Assembly (NCBI RefSeq): GCF_000373925.1
Contig: NZ_KB892751.1
Location: 39,683-103,682, forward strand
Direction of reading: 5' to 3'
From: Actinopolymorpha alba DSM 45243
GTDB lineage: Bacteria > Actinomycetota > Actinomycetes > Propionibacteriales > Actinopolymorphaceae
DNA length: 64,000 nt
Positions 33,291 through 43,851 of this stretch are shown one piece after another (the stretch's first letter is position 1; each line of letters starts with the position of its first letter). The translations under genes were made by a program, and so were the position numbers. The notes below the pieces were generated by a model that was given only the letters and a program-made list of their open reading frames with translations, searched no databases and had not been told where the DNA came from.

Positions 33291-35069
33291 GTGAGTACGC
33301 CTGCGTCGACGAGTGAGCTCCGTCAACGCCGAGCTGCGAGTGCGTGGGGCATCCTGCGTGCCTGGCAGCAGGAAGCCCTCGAGAGCTATACGTCCACCAG
33401 CCCCCGCGACTTCCTCGCGGTCGCGACGCCCGGAGCGGGCAAGACGACGTTCGCCCTCACGATCGCGGCCGACCTCCTGGCCCGCAGGGTCGTCGAGCGC
33501 GTGATCGTCGTGACGCCCACGGAGCACCTCAAGCGACAGTGGGCCGACGCCGCGGACCGGGGCGGGATCGCGCTCGATCCGGCGTTCTCCGGACGTAAGG
33601 GACGCACGAGCCGTGACTACGACGGCGTGGTGGTGACCTACGCCGGTGTGGCCGCCGCCACCCTCGCGCTGCGGGTCCGGTGCGAGCGGTTCAAGACGAT
33701 GGTGATCCTCGACGAGATCCACCATGCTGCCGACGCGCTCACCTGGGGCGACGCGGTGCGGGAGGCGTTCGAGCCGGCGACGCGTCGACTCTCCCTGACC
33801 GGCACCCCGTTTCGCAGTGACGCCAACCCGATCCCGTTCGTGACGTACGCGCCCGATGACGACGGCGTCCCGCGCAGCCTCTCCGACTACAGCTACGGCT
33901 ACGGCCGGGCGCTGGCCGACGGGGTGGTCCGGCCGGTGCTCTTCATGGCCTACTCCGGCGGCGTGCGGTGGCGCACCAGCGCCGGCGACGAGGTGGCGGC
34001 GCGGCTCGGCACCCCGCTCACCAAGGACATGGCGGCACAGGCCTGGCGGACCGCCCTCGACCCGGCCGGCGACTGGATCCAGAAGGTGCTGCGGGCGGCC
34101 GACACCCGCCTGACCGAGGTACGCCGGCACGTGCCCGACGCCGGCGGCCTAGTGATCGCCACCGACCAGGACACGGCCCGGGCGTACGCCAAGATCATCC
34201 GGCAGATCACCGGGGAAGGTCCCACCGTCGTTCTGTCCGACGAAGCCACCGCCAGCAAGCGGATCGGGGAGTTCGCCGAATCTGACAGTCGCTGGATGGT
34301 CGCCGTCCGGATGGTGAGTGAGGGCGTCGACGTGCCCAGGCTGTCCGTCGGTGTCTACGCGACGGCCACCCAGACGCCGTTGTTCTTCGCCCAGGCGGTC
34401 GGACGTTTCGTGCGGGCCCGGCGCCGCGGTGAGACGGCCTCGCTGTTCCTGCCGACCGTGCCCGTGCTGCTCCGGCATGCCGCCGAGATGGAGGTCGTAC
34501 GCGACCACGCCCTCGGGCGGCCGGTGCGCGACGACGAGGACATCTTCGCGGCCGAAGACCAGCTCCTCGCCGAAGCCAACCGCAGCGACTCCTCCGCCGA
34601 CCTGCTGGAGGAGAAGAAGTTCAAGGCGCTGGAGTCTGACGCGGCGTTCGACCGGCTGGTCTACGACGGCAACGAGTTTGGCGGGGAGCTTGGCGAAGAC
34701 GAGACGGAGTTCCTCGGGATTCCCGGCCTGCTGGAGCCAGACCAGGTGACCGAACTACTTCGCCGGCGCCGCGACACCAACGGCAGCGAGGCGCCGCGGT
34801 CCGCCCGGATCTCCGCCGAGCCCGCGCGGGAGGCGGCGCCACCGGCGGCGGACGTGAACGAGACGGCGTACGAACGGCTCGGCGTGCTCCGGCGCGAGCT
34901 CAACGGCCTCGTCGCCGCCTGGCACCACCGTACCGGGCAGCCGCACGGCGTCATCCACGCGGAGCTGCGCCGGGCATGCGGTGGGCCGCCCGCGGTTGCC
35001 GCGTCGGCCGAGCAGTTGCAGGCGCGCATCGACATGATCCGCTCGTGGGCGGTGGCCCGGCGTTCCTAG
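33291..35069 (+). CDS. DEAD/DEAH-type SF2 helicase, actinobacterial
   Basis: A 592-residue ATP-dependent helicase. Motif I ATPGAGKTTFALTIA, motif II ILDEIHHAAD (DEIH), motif III SLTGTPFRSD and motif VI FAQAVGRFVRARRRG are all present; motif V is in MVSEGVDVPRLSVGVYATAT. The C-terminal 150 residues have a helical extension ending NGLVAAWHHRTGQPHGVIHA, ELRRACGGPP, which is similar to the conserved tail of the actinobacterial RNA/DNA helicase found near DUF3039. GTG 33291 is preferred: AAGGA is five bases upstream; the longer frame to 33195 crosses the promoter region. Likely acts in nucleic acid repair or RNA metabolism. Confidence 0.9.
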   Translation: MSTPASTSELRQRRAASAWGILRAWQQEALESYTSTSPRDFLAVATPGAGKTTFALTIAADLLARRVVERVIVVTPTEHLKRQWADAADRGGIALDPAFSGRKGRTSRDYDGVVVTYAGVAAATLALRVRCERFKTMVILDEIHHAADALTWGDAVREAFEPATRRLSLTGTPFRSDANPIPFVTYAPDDDGVPRSLSDYSYGYGRALADGVVRPVLFMAYSGGVRWRTSAGDEVAARLGTPLTKDMAAQAWRTALDPAGDWIQKVLRAADTRLTEVRRHVPDAGGLVIATDQDTARAYAKIIRQITGEGPTVVLSDEATASKRIGEFAESDSRWMVAVRMVSEGVDVPRLSVGVYATATQTPLFFAQAVGRFVRARRRGETASLFLPTVPVLLRHAAEMEVVRDHALGRPVRDDEDIFAAEDQLLAEANRSDSSADLLEEKKFKALESDAAFDRLVYDGNEFGGELGEDETEFLGIPGLLEPDQVTELLRRRRDTNGSEAPRSARISAEPAREAAPPAADVNETAYERLGVLRRELNGLVAAWHHRTGQPHGVIHAELRRACGGPPAVAASAEQLQARIDMIRSWAVARRS

Positions 35070-35105
35070 CGTGGCCGCCGGGGCCCGGCGTTCATGGCGC
35101 GGCCT

Positions 35106-36994
<1,889 letters not shown>

Positions 36995-37102
36995 GCCGCC
37001 CCGCGCTGCTCTCCTTGGTCGGTCCGCCGCCGGGTTGTGTGATTCCCACCTCGCGCCGCGACAGCTTCAGGTTTGGCCGCAATGTGAGACAAGGCGGGCA
37101 TT

Positions 37103-37228
37103 GTCTCACGTCGTGTACACCTTCTCCGGTGCGAGGCGCGGCATGTCCCCACCAGGCAAGGCAAATTTGCCGCGTGGCGTTGGGACTTGCCGCGTGAGGT
37201 CTACCAAAGGGTGTACGCAATGTGAGAC
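37103..37228. repeat. Type A1 repeat unit with terminal inverted repeats
   Basis: Left end gtctcacgtcgtgtacacct and right end agggtgtacgcaatgtgaga(c) are inverted relatives, with about 17 of 21 matching. The interior contains the palindrome ggcaaatttgcc region and gcgtgaggt. Positions 37103-37280 align along their whole 178-bp length with 63406-63583, including spacing. The A1 ends are the same sequence as the right end of A2, so A1 and A2 alternate around a shared node. Confidence 0.85.
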
Positions 37229-37260
37229 AGAACCCTGGTTTCTCATTATCCGATACACCC

Positions 37261-37380
37261 GGGTGTACGCCATTCGAGACAGCCGCCACCTCACGCGGCA
37301 TGCCCCCACGAAGCACGCTCAATTCGCCTTGCTTGGTGACGACTCGCCGCAACGAGAACCCGAACTGGCCTCACATCTGC
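37261..37380. repeat. Type A2 repeat unit
   Basis: The unit starts with gggtgtacgccattcgagac, has gaagcacgctcaattcgcct and gtgacgactcgccgc inside, and ends in a degenerate copy (cctcacatctg) of the usual right end. It lies directly after the A1 unit and 32-bp spacer, showing that the units form mosaics. Confidence 0.8.
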
Positions 37381-37381
37381 T

Positions 37382-37449
37382 GCATCTCAGTAAGACCGTG
37401 AAAACTTGAGGGGGTTATAGCACCCCAAAGTCTTCACGATCCTGAGATG
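37382..37449. repeat. Type B long imperfect palindrome
   Basis: Outer arms catctcag/ctgagatg and cgtgaa/ttcacg are perfect; the middle parts acttgaggggg and ccccaaagt pair imperfectly around a ttatag loop. Half of the same palindrome occurs at about 63593-63626, where it is cut by the insertion element. Confidence 0.82.
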
Positions 37450-37471
37450 GCCTGGCCATCATGAGGCTGCC

Positions 37472-37509
37472 GGTGGGTTCATCAGGCTCCTATGCCTGGT
37501 GAACCCACC
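37472..37509. repeat. Hairpin, 16-bp arms
   Basis: Arms ggtgggttcatcaggc and gcctggtgaacccacc match at 15 of 16 positions around a 6-base loop tcctat. The same gcctggtgaacccacc arm recurs near 53977-53992, paired with a shorter partner. Confidence 0.88.
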
Positions 37510-37768
37510 ACCTCAATCATCGTCAGCATCCCGGAGCCGGACCGCACCACCTCGGCGACCTCGGTCGGCGACATCCTGGCCCTGCGCCTCGGTCAAGTTG
37601 CTCAACGGCCTGCGAATCCAGCACTCTCCGCAGTGGGTGTGGCCGGTTCTGGGCAGGTATGAACCTGCCTGCCGCTGGGCACGTGCTCCTCCCGTAACCG
37701 GCCCGGACTGGGCCGGGCGGTCACGCCGCTCCCGGCGTGACCTCTTGTTCGCACAAAGGGAGGGCAGG

Positions 37769-38266
37769 ATGCGCGCGTGGTGTATCCGGTTGACCGTCTT
37801 TCTCGCAACGATGGCAGGCGTCCTCACAGCCGTAACGGCGCCGGCGAACGCCAGTGAAACGGCGGCCGCGAACGCCTGGAAGAAGCCGCAGGTGTTGGTC
37901 GCCGTACTCACCGGCGGGCAGGAGGTGCCTGGGCCCGGCGACGAGGACGGGAGGGGAGTCTTTGTCGCGAAGGTGAAGGGCGACACTCTCTGCTACGCAC
38001 TCAGTGCTCGCAAGATCGAGACACCGATGGCCGCCCACATCCACGGTGCGCCGTTCGGAGTCGCCGGCGGCATCGTGGTCGGGCTGAAGTCGCCAGTCGG
38101 TGGCTGGTCGGCCGACTGCATCACCGCGGTGCCGGACGATCAGAACTCTCAGATGACGCTGACGAGGAGCGAGTTGGCGGCGATTCTCGCGAAGCCCGCC
38201 GACTTCTACGTCAACGTCCACACCGCGAGCTTCCCGGCGGGGGCGGTCCGCGGGCAACTGTTCTGA
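37769..38266 (+). CDS. Secreted CHRD-domain protein
   Basis: A 165-residue protein with a signal peptide (MRAWCIRLTVFLATMAGVLT, then AVTAPANA) and a CHRD domain: VAVLTGGQEVPGPGDEDGRG, CYALSARKIETPMAAHIHGA, VHTASFPAGAVRGQLF. CHRD domains occur in chordin and in bacterial secreted proteins, usually binding-type modules. One Cys pair (Cys in DTLCYAL and in SADCITA) might form a disulphide. ATG 37769 has GGGAGGG five bases away; the longer frame is not supported. No partner gene is visible; the hairpin after it is probably its terminator. Confidence 0.88.
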   Translation: MRAWCIRLTVFLATMAGVLTAVTAPANASETAAANAWKKPQVLVAVLTGGQEVPGPGDEDGRGVFVAKVKGDTLCYALSARKIETPMAAHIHGAPFGVAGGIVVGLKSPVGGWSADCITAVPDDQNSQMTLTRSELAAILAKPADFYVNVHTASFPAGAVRGQLF

Positions 38267-38358
38267 GTCAGCCGCGCCGCGTCACAACGCCGTCAGCTGT
38301 TCTGAGTGGAGCCGGCCGTTCCGCAGCCGAGCACGCGCTCGGCGCGGCGAGTTGGGTC

Positions 38359-38399
38359 GGGGGCACCCTTGGCCAATAGAGCCGTACCCGGGTGCCCCC
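38359..38399. terminator. Stem-loop, 10-bp perfect arms, after the CHRD gene
   Basis: Arms gggggcaccc and gggtgccccc flank a 21-base loop. A smaller palindrome ccgagcacgcgctcgg lies just upstream. A T-tract is absent, as in other actinomycete terminators. It separates the CHRD gene from the oxidoreductase gene. Confidence 0.7.
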
Positions 38400-38501
38400 C
38401 ACCCAGGCGTACGGGCACGGATGAAAAGCTGGCAACGAGGGTTCGCGGGAGGAGCCTTTCGTACCAAGCCGACTCCAATCCGGTAGGCCAGGGGTGATCG
38501 C

Positions 38502-39464
38502 GTGCGTGCAATCCAGGTTCGAGAGCCGGGTGGCCCGGAGGTGCTGGAGTTCAGGGAGGTGGCCCCGCCCGAACCCGCTCCCGGCCAGGCCCTGGTCGAG
38601 GTGGCCGCGGCCGGCGTCAACTACATCGACACCTACCACCGCAGCGGGCTCTATCCCGTCCCCCTGCCGTTCATCCCGGGCAGCGAAGGTGCGGGGACCG
38701 TCCGCGCGGTGGGCGAGGGTGTCAGCGAGGTGGCCGTCGGGGACCGGGTGGCCTGGACCGGTGTGCTGGGTTCGTACGCCGAACAGGCCGTGGTGCCGGC
38801 CGATCGGCTCGTCCCGCTACCGGACGGCGTGACGGCGGAAGATGCCGCGGCGGCCCTTCTCCAGGGCATGACCGCGCATTATCTCGCCACCTCGACGTAC
38901 GCCATCCAGCCCGGTGACTGGGCGCTGGTCCACGCCGCGGCCGGGGGAGTGGGGCTGCTGCTCACCCAGATCGCCAAGCTGCGCGGCGGTCACGTCCTCG
39001 GCACCGTGTCGACTCCCGACAAGGCAAAGCTCGCCCGCGAGACCGGCGCCGACGAGATCGCGTCGTACGACGACTTCGCCCAACGCGCCCGCGACCTTAC
39101 CGGCGGCGAGGGGTTTCCGGTGGTCTATGACGGGGTGGGGCGGACGACGTTCGACGCGAGCCTCGACGCGCTGCGCATCCGCGGGATGATGGTGCTCTTC
39201 GGGGCGTCCAGCGGGCCGGTGCCGCCGTTCGACCTCCAGGTGCTGAACGCCAAGGGCGGGTTGTTCATCACCCGGCCGAGCCTTGCTCACTACACCCGCG
39301 ACCGGGCGGAGTTGTTGGGCCGCGCCGAGGAGTTGTTCGGGTGGATCCGCGACGGCCGCGTGAAGGTCCACCTCGGTGGACGCTATCCGCTCGCCGACGC
39401 CGCGCGGGCGCACGAGGATCTGCAGGGACGCCGTACCACCGGCAAGCTTCTGCTCCTGCCCTGA
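38502..39464 (+). CDS. Zinc-free quinone oxidoreductase (MDR family)
   Basis: A 320-residue medium-chain dehydrogenase without the zinc-binding Cys/His set, like the QOR group. GTG start with AGGGG upstream. Visible motifs are EVAAAGVNYIDTYHRSGLYP, PGSEGAGTVRAVGEGVSEVA, the cofactor motif VHAAAGGVGLLLTQIAKLRG (GGVGLL) and VYDGVGRTTFDASLDALRIR. It likely reduces quinones with NADPH. It is a single gene with a terminator-like structure upstream, and a degenerate gene follows on the other strand. Confidence 0.92.
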   Translation: MRAIQVREPGGPEVLEFREVAPPEPAPGQALVEVAAAGVNYIDTYHRSGLYPVPLPFIPGSEGAGTVRAVGEGVSEVAVGDRVAWTGVLGSYAEQAVVPADRLVPLPDGVTAEDAAAALLQGMTAHYLATSTYAIQPGDWALVHAAAGGVGLLLTQIAKLRGGHVLGTVSTPDKAKLARETGADEIASYDDFAQRARDLTGGEGFPVVYDGVGRTTFDASLDALRIRGMMVLFGASSGPVPPFDLQVLNAKGGLFITRPSLAHYTRDRAELLGRAEELFGWIRDGRVKVHLGGRYPLADAARAHEDLQGRRTTGKLLLLP

Positions 39465-39478
39465 GCTCCCGCGCTCGT

Positions 39479-40035
39479 TCAAGATCCGCTGGTGTTGCGT
39501 CGGTCTGGGTTACCGGTCACCCAGACGCCCGTTTCGTTCTCCTCGGAGTAGAACCGGCCGCCGGGCCGGGGCCGCCACCCGGCGGACATCTCGAGTACGA
39601 ACCCGTCATCAGCACTGACCATCCGGACGCTTGCTTCATCGAGGGTCCGCTTCAGCACCAGGTGGTGGTCGCGGATCATCTCAACGCCGCAGTCATTGAG
39701 GAGGCGATGTGCGTCCACAAGCTGCAGCAGCGGGGCGGCGATGGGCCTGCGGGCGATGGCGTCAGGGAGGACCAGCGGTTTGCCGCCGAGTCTGATCCTG
39801 ATGGAGGCCAGTGCCAGGTCACGCCCGGCCCCACGCCGGATCCCGGGGTCCCTGGCGAAACATCTCATCGTGAGTTCGACTGCAGAATAGCCGTACCGCT
39901 GGAAGCAATCGTCGCCTTGCGCGTTCTTGATCCTGCTGGGCTTCCCGATCCGTTCGACCACGTCGTCGGAGACATGCCCAAGACCACTGGCCCCAGTGTG
40001 CCGCTTCGACAGAATTCAACCAGCAACTCGTCCAT
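39479..40035 (-). pseudogene. Frameshifted gene of unknown family
   Basis: Two minus-strand frames overlap and join into one plausible protein of about 182 residues if a single base is added near 39974-39978: MDELLVEFCRSGTLGPVVLG then MSP, continuing DDVVERIGKPSRIKNAQGDD, CFQRYGYSAVELTM. The pattern (xxLGPVxLGMSxDxVxxxxGxP with a Tyr-Gly-rich part) recalls small proteins seen near toxin or immunity genes, but I cannot name the family. As written, the gene is broken. A sequencing error is also possible. A GGCGGGG-like site precedes ATG 40035. Confidence 0.6.
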
Positions 40036-40264
40036 GCCCCGCCTTTGTCCGATTGGGTTGATTCTGTCGCCCTCAGCATTCAGGACCCTATTGCAGGCAA
40101 ACTTCACACCCAACCAGGGCGTCGCCATGTGATCCGCATGCTCAAGGGCCCGGTCACGGTCAACGAAGTCCGCCGACGGCGGCGCGTCCGGAGTATCCGC
40201 AAGCCTGGGCAATCAGTTCCTGCCGTCGAGATCCCGTCGGCGACGGCCCTCTACGGTAGGTCCC

Positions 40265-41683
40265 ATGACGGCGGACTCTTCTGATGTTCTGATCGCGGAA
40301 CTCCGTGCCGGCCTGCCCGACGAGGCGGTCGTCACCGACCCCGACCGGCTGGCGTCGTACCGCCAGGACATGGCCACCTTCTGCCCCGCCGGTACGCCGG
40401 CTGTCGGGGTGCTGGCCAGAGAGACCGCGCACGTCCAGCACGCACTGCGGGTCGCGTCGCGACTCGGAGTTCCGGTGGTGCCCCAGGGTGGGCGGACCGG
40501 CCTGTCCGGTGGCGCGAACGCCGTCGACGGATGCGTCGTGCTTTCGCTGGAGAAGATGGACCGCATCATCGAGATCGACCCGGCCAACCGGATCGCCGTG
40601 GTCGAGCCCGGTGTGGTCAACGCCGTTCTCTCCCGGGCGGTCGCCGAGGTCGGGCTGTTCTATCCACCCGACCCGTCGAGTTGGGAGATCTCGACGATCG
40701 GCGGCAACCTCGCGACGAACGCCGGTGGCCTGTGCTGCGTGAAGTACGGCGTCACCACCGACTTCGTCCGCGGTCTCGAGGTCGTGCTCGCTGACGGTGA
40801 GGTGCTGCGGACCGGACGCCGGACCGCGAAGGGGGTCGCGGGGTACGACCTCACCCGGTTGTTCGTCGGTTCGGAAGGGACGCTCGGGGTGATCACGCAG
40901 GCGACCCTCGCCCTGCGGCCCGCCAGTCAGGAGCCGCGCACGGTCGCGGCGCTCTTTCCGACCCTCGCCGCCGCCGGTGACGCCGTGGCGCGCGTGGTGG
41001 CCAGCGGCCTGGTGCCGAGTCTGCTGGAGTTCATGGACCAGCGGTCGCTGCGGGCGGCGAACGCCTACCGCAACATGGGCCTGCCCGAGCACGCCGCCGC
41101 GATGCTCATCGCCCAGTCTGACGCGCATTCTGACCAGGCGGGTGCGGACATCGCCGCCATTGCCGCGGTGTTCTCCGGAGCCGGCGGGTTCGACGTGGTG
41201 GAGGCCGAGAACGCGGCCGAAGGCGATCTCCTGCTGGCCGCGCGCCGGGACTCCCACTTCGCGCTCGAGGCGCTGGGCTCCCGCCTCACCGACGACGTGT
41301 GCGTCCCGCTGTCCCTGCTCGCCGACTTCGTCCAACGGGTGGAGAAGGTCGCCGCCGACGTCGGCCTCACCGTCGCGGTGGTGGGCCACGCGGGAGACGG
41401 CAACCTGCACCCGAACGTCATGTTCGATGCCGATGACGCCGATCAGGTACGCCGGGCCCAGCATGCCTTTGACGAGATCATGCGGATCGGCCTGGAGATG
41501 GGCGGCACCGTGACGGGTGAGCATGGCGTCGGACTGCTCAAGCGGGAGTGGCTGGCTCGCGAACTCGGACCGGTCTCGCTCCGCGTCCACCACGAGCTCA
41601 AGCGGCTCTTCGACCCGCAGGGGATCCTGAATCCCGGCAAGGTTCTGGCCACCGAAATCGCCGACGCCCCACCCCGTCCGTGA
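40265..41683 (+). CDS. glcD: FAD-linked oxidase, GlcD-type
   Basis: A 472-residue FAD-binding oxidoreductase of the glycolate oxidase/D-lactate dehydrogenase group. The FAD_binding_4 domain has VVPQGGRTGLSGGANAVDGC and EISTIGGNLATNAGGLCCVK, then YGVTTDFVRGL and GSEGTLGVITQATL. The C-terminal FAD-oxidase domain contains VVGHAGDGNLHPNVMFDADD and GEHGVGLLKREW, whose His/Glu residues form the active site. It likely oxidises a 2-hydroxy acid, donating electrons to the respiratory chain. No glcE or glcF is next to it. Confidence 0.93.
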   Translation: MTADSSDVLIAELRAGLPDEAVVTDPDRLASYRQDMATFCPAGTPAVGVLARETAHVQHALRVASRLGVPVVPQGGRTGLSGGANAVDGCVVLSLEKMDRIIEIDPANRIAVVEPGVVNAVLSRAVAEVGLFYPPDPSSWEISTIGGNLATNAGGLCCVKYGVTTDFVRGLEVVLADGEVLRTGRRTAKGVAGYDLTRLFVGSEGTLGVITQATLALRPASQEPRTVAALFPTLAAAGDAVARVVASGLVPSLLEFMDQRSLRAANAYRNMGLPEHAAAMLIAQSDAHSDQAGADIAAIAAVFSGAGGFDVVEAENAAEGDLLLAARRDSHFALEALGSRLTDDVCVPLSLLADFVQRVEKVAADVGLTVAVVGHAGDGNLHPNVMFDADDADQVRRAQHAFDEIMRIGLEMGGTVTGEHGVGLLKREWLARELGPVSLRVHHELKRLFDPQGILNPGKVLATEIADAPPRP

Positions 41684-42001
41684 CTTCGTTCGAAGTCGGT
41701 CGCGAGCGGTATTCGTAAAAGGCCAGCGGCAGTTATCGCATTCAAGAATTGAACGCGGAGCTGACCGAACGCGGCCATTCCTTTACTCAGGGCATGGTGC
41801 TGATCGCTGCCTGTGCGCAGTGCAATCGGACTACGAGAGTTGCCTCCGTCGGCCGAACACAACAAAAGAATTTCAATGCCGCTTCCTTCTGGTTTCCGAA
41901 TGAGGGACCCCGTAACCTGCTGGGCAACCGTCGCCCCGATGACCGCGTCTGCGGCGTTCGGAGCGTTGTACAGCCTCGCCCGCGAGGAGGGAAGCGCAGC
42001 G
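41684..42001. other. Intergenic leader of the peptide importer operon
   Basis: The 318 bp before the binding-protein gene hold no supported gene. A small palindrome ttcaagaattgaa lies at 41741-41753 and could be an operator, but no similar copy was found. The region is AT-richer than its surroundings, as expected for a promoter. Confidence 0.35.
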
Positions 42002-43789
42002 ATGTCCGGTTTCGGTGGCGCGCGACAGTCGCGCCGGAAGTTCCTGCTCAATGCCGCATTGTTGAGTGCGGCGGCGGGAATCGGGGGAAGTACCCTGACC
42101 GCTTGTGGTCAGGGCCCCAGTGGAGAGGGAGGTAAAACCCGCGGTCGAACCGGTAAAGAGGGTGAGACGCTCTTTATCGCGGGATTTCAGTGGGGGCCAC
42201 CCAACCACTTCAATCCGTTGGGACAAAGCGCCGCCTGGCCATGCGGCCAGGGCAGCATGCAACTCGTCTACGAAACGCTCGTACGCTTCAACCTGCTCGA
42301 CGGAAGTCTCCAACCCGGTCTGGGCAAGGAGATTCAGGAGCCGGACGACAGCTCGTTGGTGGTGCCGCTGCAGGAGGGTGCCACGTGGCAGGACGGCAAA
42401 CCGCTGACCGCCGACGACGTTGTCTTCACCTTCGAACTCGCCGAGCGGCACAGCGAGCTTTCGTACGCGACCTTCTGGGATTACGTCGAAAAAATCGAGA
42501 AGACCGACGACGCCACGGTGAAGGTGACGCTCGGGCGCGAGCCATACAACCCCGCCCTGGTCAAGAACAGCCTGGCTTCGACATTCATCCTGCCCAAGCA
42601 CATCTGGGAGCCGCTGGAGAAGCAGGGCAAACCCATGGGGCAGCACGAAAACATCAACCCCGTGGGCTCGGGCCCCTACACCGTCGGGTCCTACAACCAG
42701 CAGCAGCTCGCCCTCACCCGGCACGATGACTACTGGGGCAAGGAGATCACTGGCGGTCTGGCAAAGCCCAAGACCATCGTCCATCCGATCTTCAAGGGCA
42801 ACCAGGACGGCGACCTGCGGTTCGAGCGCGGTGGCGTCGATGTCATGCAGCAGTTCACTCCCCAGATCTGGAAGATGTGGGAGGTAAAGAAACTCGCTGT
42901 TTCGACGTGGTACAAGAAGGCGCCGTACCACGTACCCGGCGGCATGCCGATGCTGGTCATCAACACCACCAAGAAGGGCCTGGACAACCCCAAGGTCCGG
43001 CGTGCTCTCGGGTTCGCCATCAACTACGCGGATATCGCCGACAAGGCGATGTCGCGGTATTCGCAGCCGGCGAACTCCAGCGTCATCCTGCCGACCGGCG
43101 CCGAGCAGAAGTTCTTCAACAAGGAGAACGTCGCCGCCAACGGCTGGAAGTACGACCCCGCGCAGGCTACGAAGATCCTCGAGGAGGAGCTCGGCGCCAA
43201 GAAGGGTTCGGACGGTATTTACGTCCTTTCCGACGGCACTCGGCTCGGGCCCTACACCGCGCAGACCCCCACCGGCTGGAGCGACTGGCAGAACGCGCTC
43301 CGGATCGTGGCGGCCAATGCCAAAGAGGTCGGCATCGAGATTCGTACGAAGTTCCCGCAGGCCCCGAACGTCACGAGTTCGGTGCAGGCCGGCGACTTCG
43401 ACCTCGCGTGCTGGGGAGTCGCGTCGACGAACGTCGCGACGCCGTGGCAGCGCTTCCGCGACGTGCTCGACGACCGTGGTGTCGCCAAGCCCGGCAAGCC
43501 CGCGTTCTGGAACTACGGCAGGTTCAAGGATCCGAGTGTCGCCAAGCTTCTCGACCAGGCCGCGGCGGCCAAGGACTCCGAGCTCCAGGAGATCTACAAC
43601 CAGCTCGACACGATCTTCATGAAGAACGCTCCGATGATCCCGCTGATGTACCGTCCGCTGGAGTTCTTCGAGTTCAACGAAACCAACTGGAAGAACTTCC
43701 CCAGCGAGAAGAACCCCTACGCGCCGCCGATGTTCTCCGGCGCCGGCATCACCTGGCTCTACAAGATCAAGCGGATCTCCGAGGCATGA
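42002..43789 (+). CDS. Extracellular peptide-type solute-binding lipoprotein (SBP family 5)
   Basis: A 595-residue binding protein. The leader has a Tat motif (SRRKFL, Arg11-Arg12) and a lipobox ending at Cys35 (LTAC), so it should be exported folded and lipid-anchored. The SBP_5 fold is clear: LVYETLVRFNLLDGSLQPGL, ATWQDGKPLTADDVVFTFEL, NPVGSGPYTVGSYNQQQLAL, PKVRRALGFAINYADIADKA. It would deliver peptides or another family 5 substrate to the permease pair downstream. ATG 42002 follows GGAGGG at ten bases; longer frames run through the promoter. First gene of a five-gene importer operon. Confidence 0.93.
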   Translation: MSGFGGARQSRRKFLLNAALLSAAAGIGGSTLTACGQGPSGEGGKTRGRTGKEGETLFIAGFQWGPPNHFNPLGQSAAWPCGQGSMQLVYETLVRFNLLDGSLQPGLGKEIQEPDDSSLVVPLQEGATWQDGKPLTADDVVFTFELAERHSELSYATFWDYVEKIEKTDDATVKVTLGREPYNPALVKNSLASTFILPKHIWEPLEKQGKPMGQHENINPVGSGPYTVGSYNQQQLALTRHDDYWGKEITGGLAKPKTIVHPIFKGNQDGDLRFERGGVDVMQQFTPQIWKMWEVKKLAVSTWYKKAPYHVPGGMPMLVINTTKKGLDNPKVRRALGFAINYADIADKAMSRYSQPANSSVILPTGAEQKFFNKENVAANGWKYDPAQATKILEEELGAKKGSDGIYVLSDGTRLGPYTAQTPTGWSDWQNALRIVAANAKEVGIEIRTKFPQAPNVTSSVQAGDFDLACWGVASTNVATPWQRFRDVLDDRGVAKPGKPAFWNYGRFKDPSVAKLLDQAAAAKDSELQEIYNQLDTIFMKNAPMIPLMYRPLEFFEFNETNWKNFPSEKNPYAPPMFSGAGITWLYKIKRISEA

Positions 43790-43851
43790 GAGCTGAGGCG
43801 GCATTCGTCCAGCGAAGGAGAACCCCAGATCGGAGCAGGTGAGGACTCGCC

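Larger units (their letters stand above)
36995..37768. other. Intergenic region with repeat units and palindromes
   Basis: The 774-bp region between hppD and the CHRD gene contains no supported gene. It holds one A1 unit, one A2 unit, a long imperfect palindrome and a 16-bp-arm hairpin, described separately. Open frames such as the one starting near 37352 on the minus strand run through repeat DNA and change frame with respect to the other copies. Confidence 0.8.

Noticed and set aside
39341..40132. 263-codon plus-strand frame
   Set aside because: It overlaps the end of the oxidoreductase and is antisense to the frameshifted gene; no motif.
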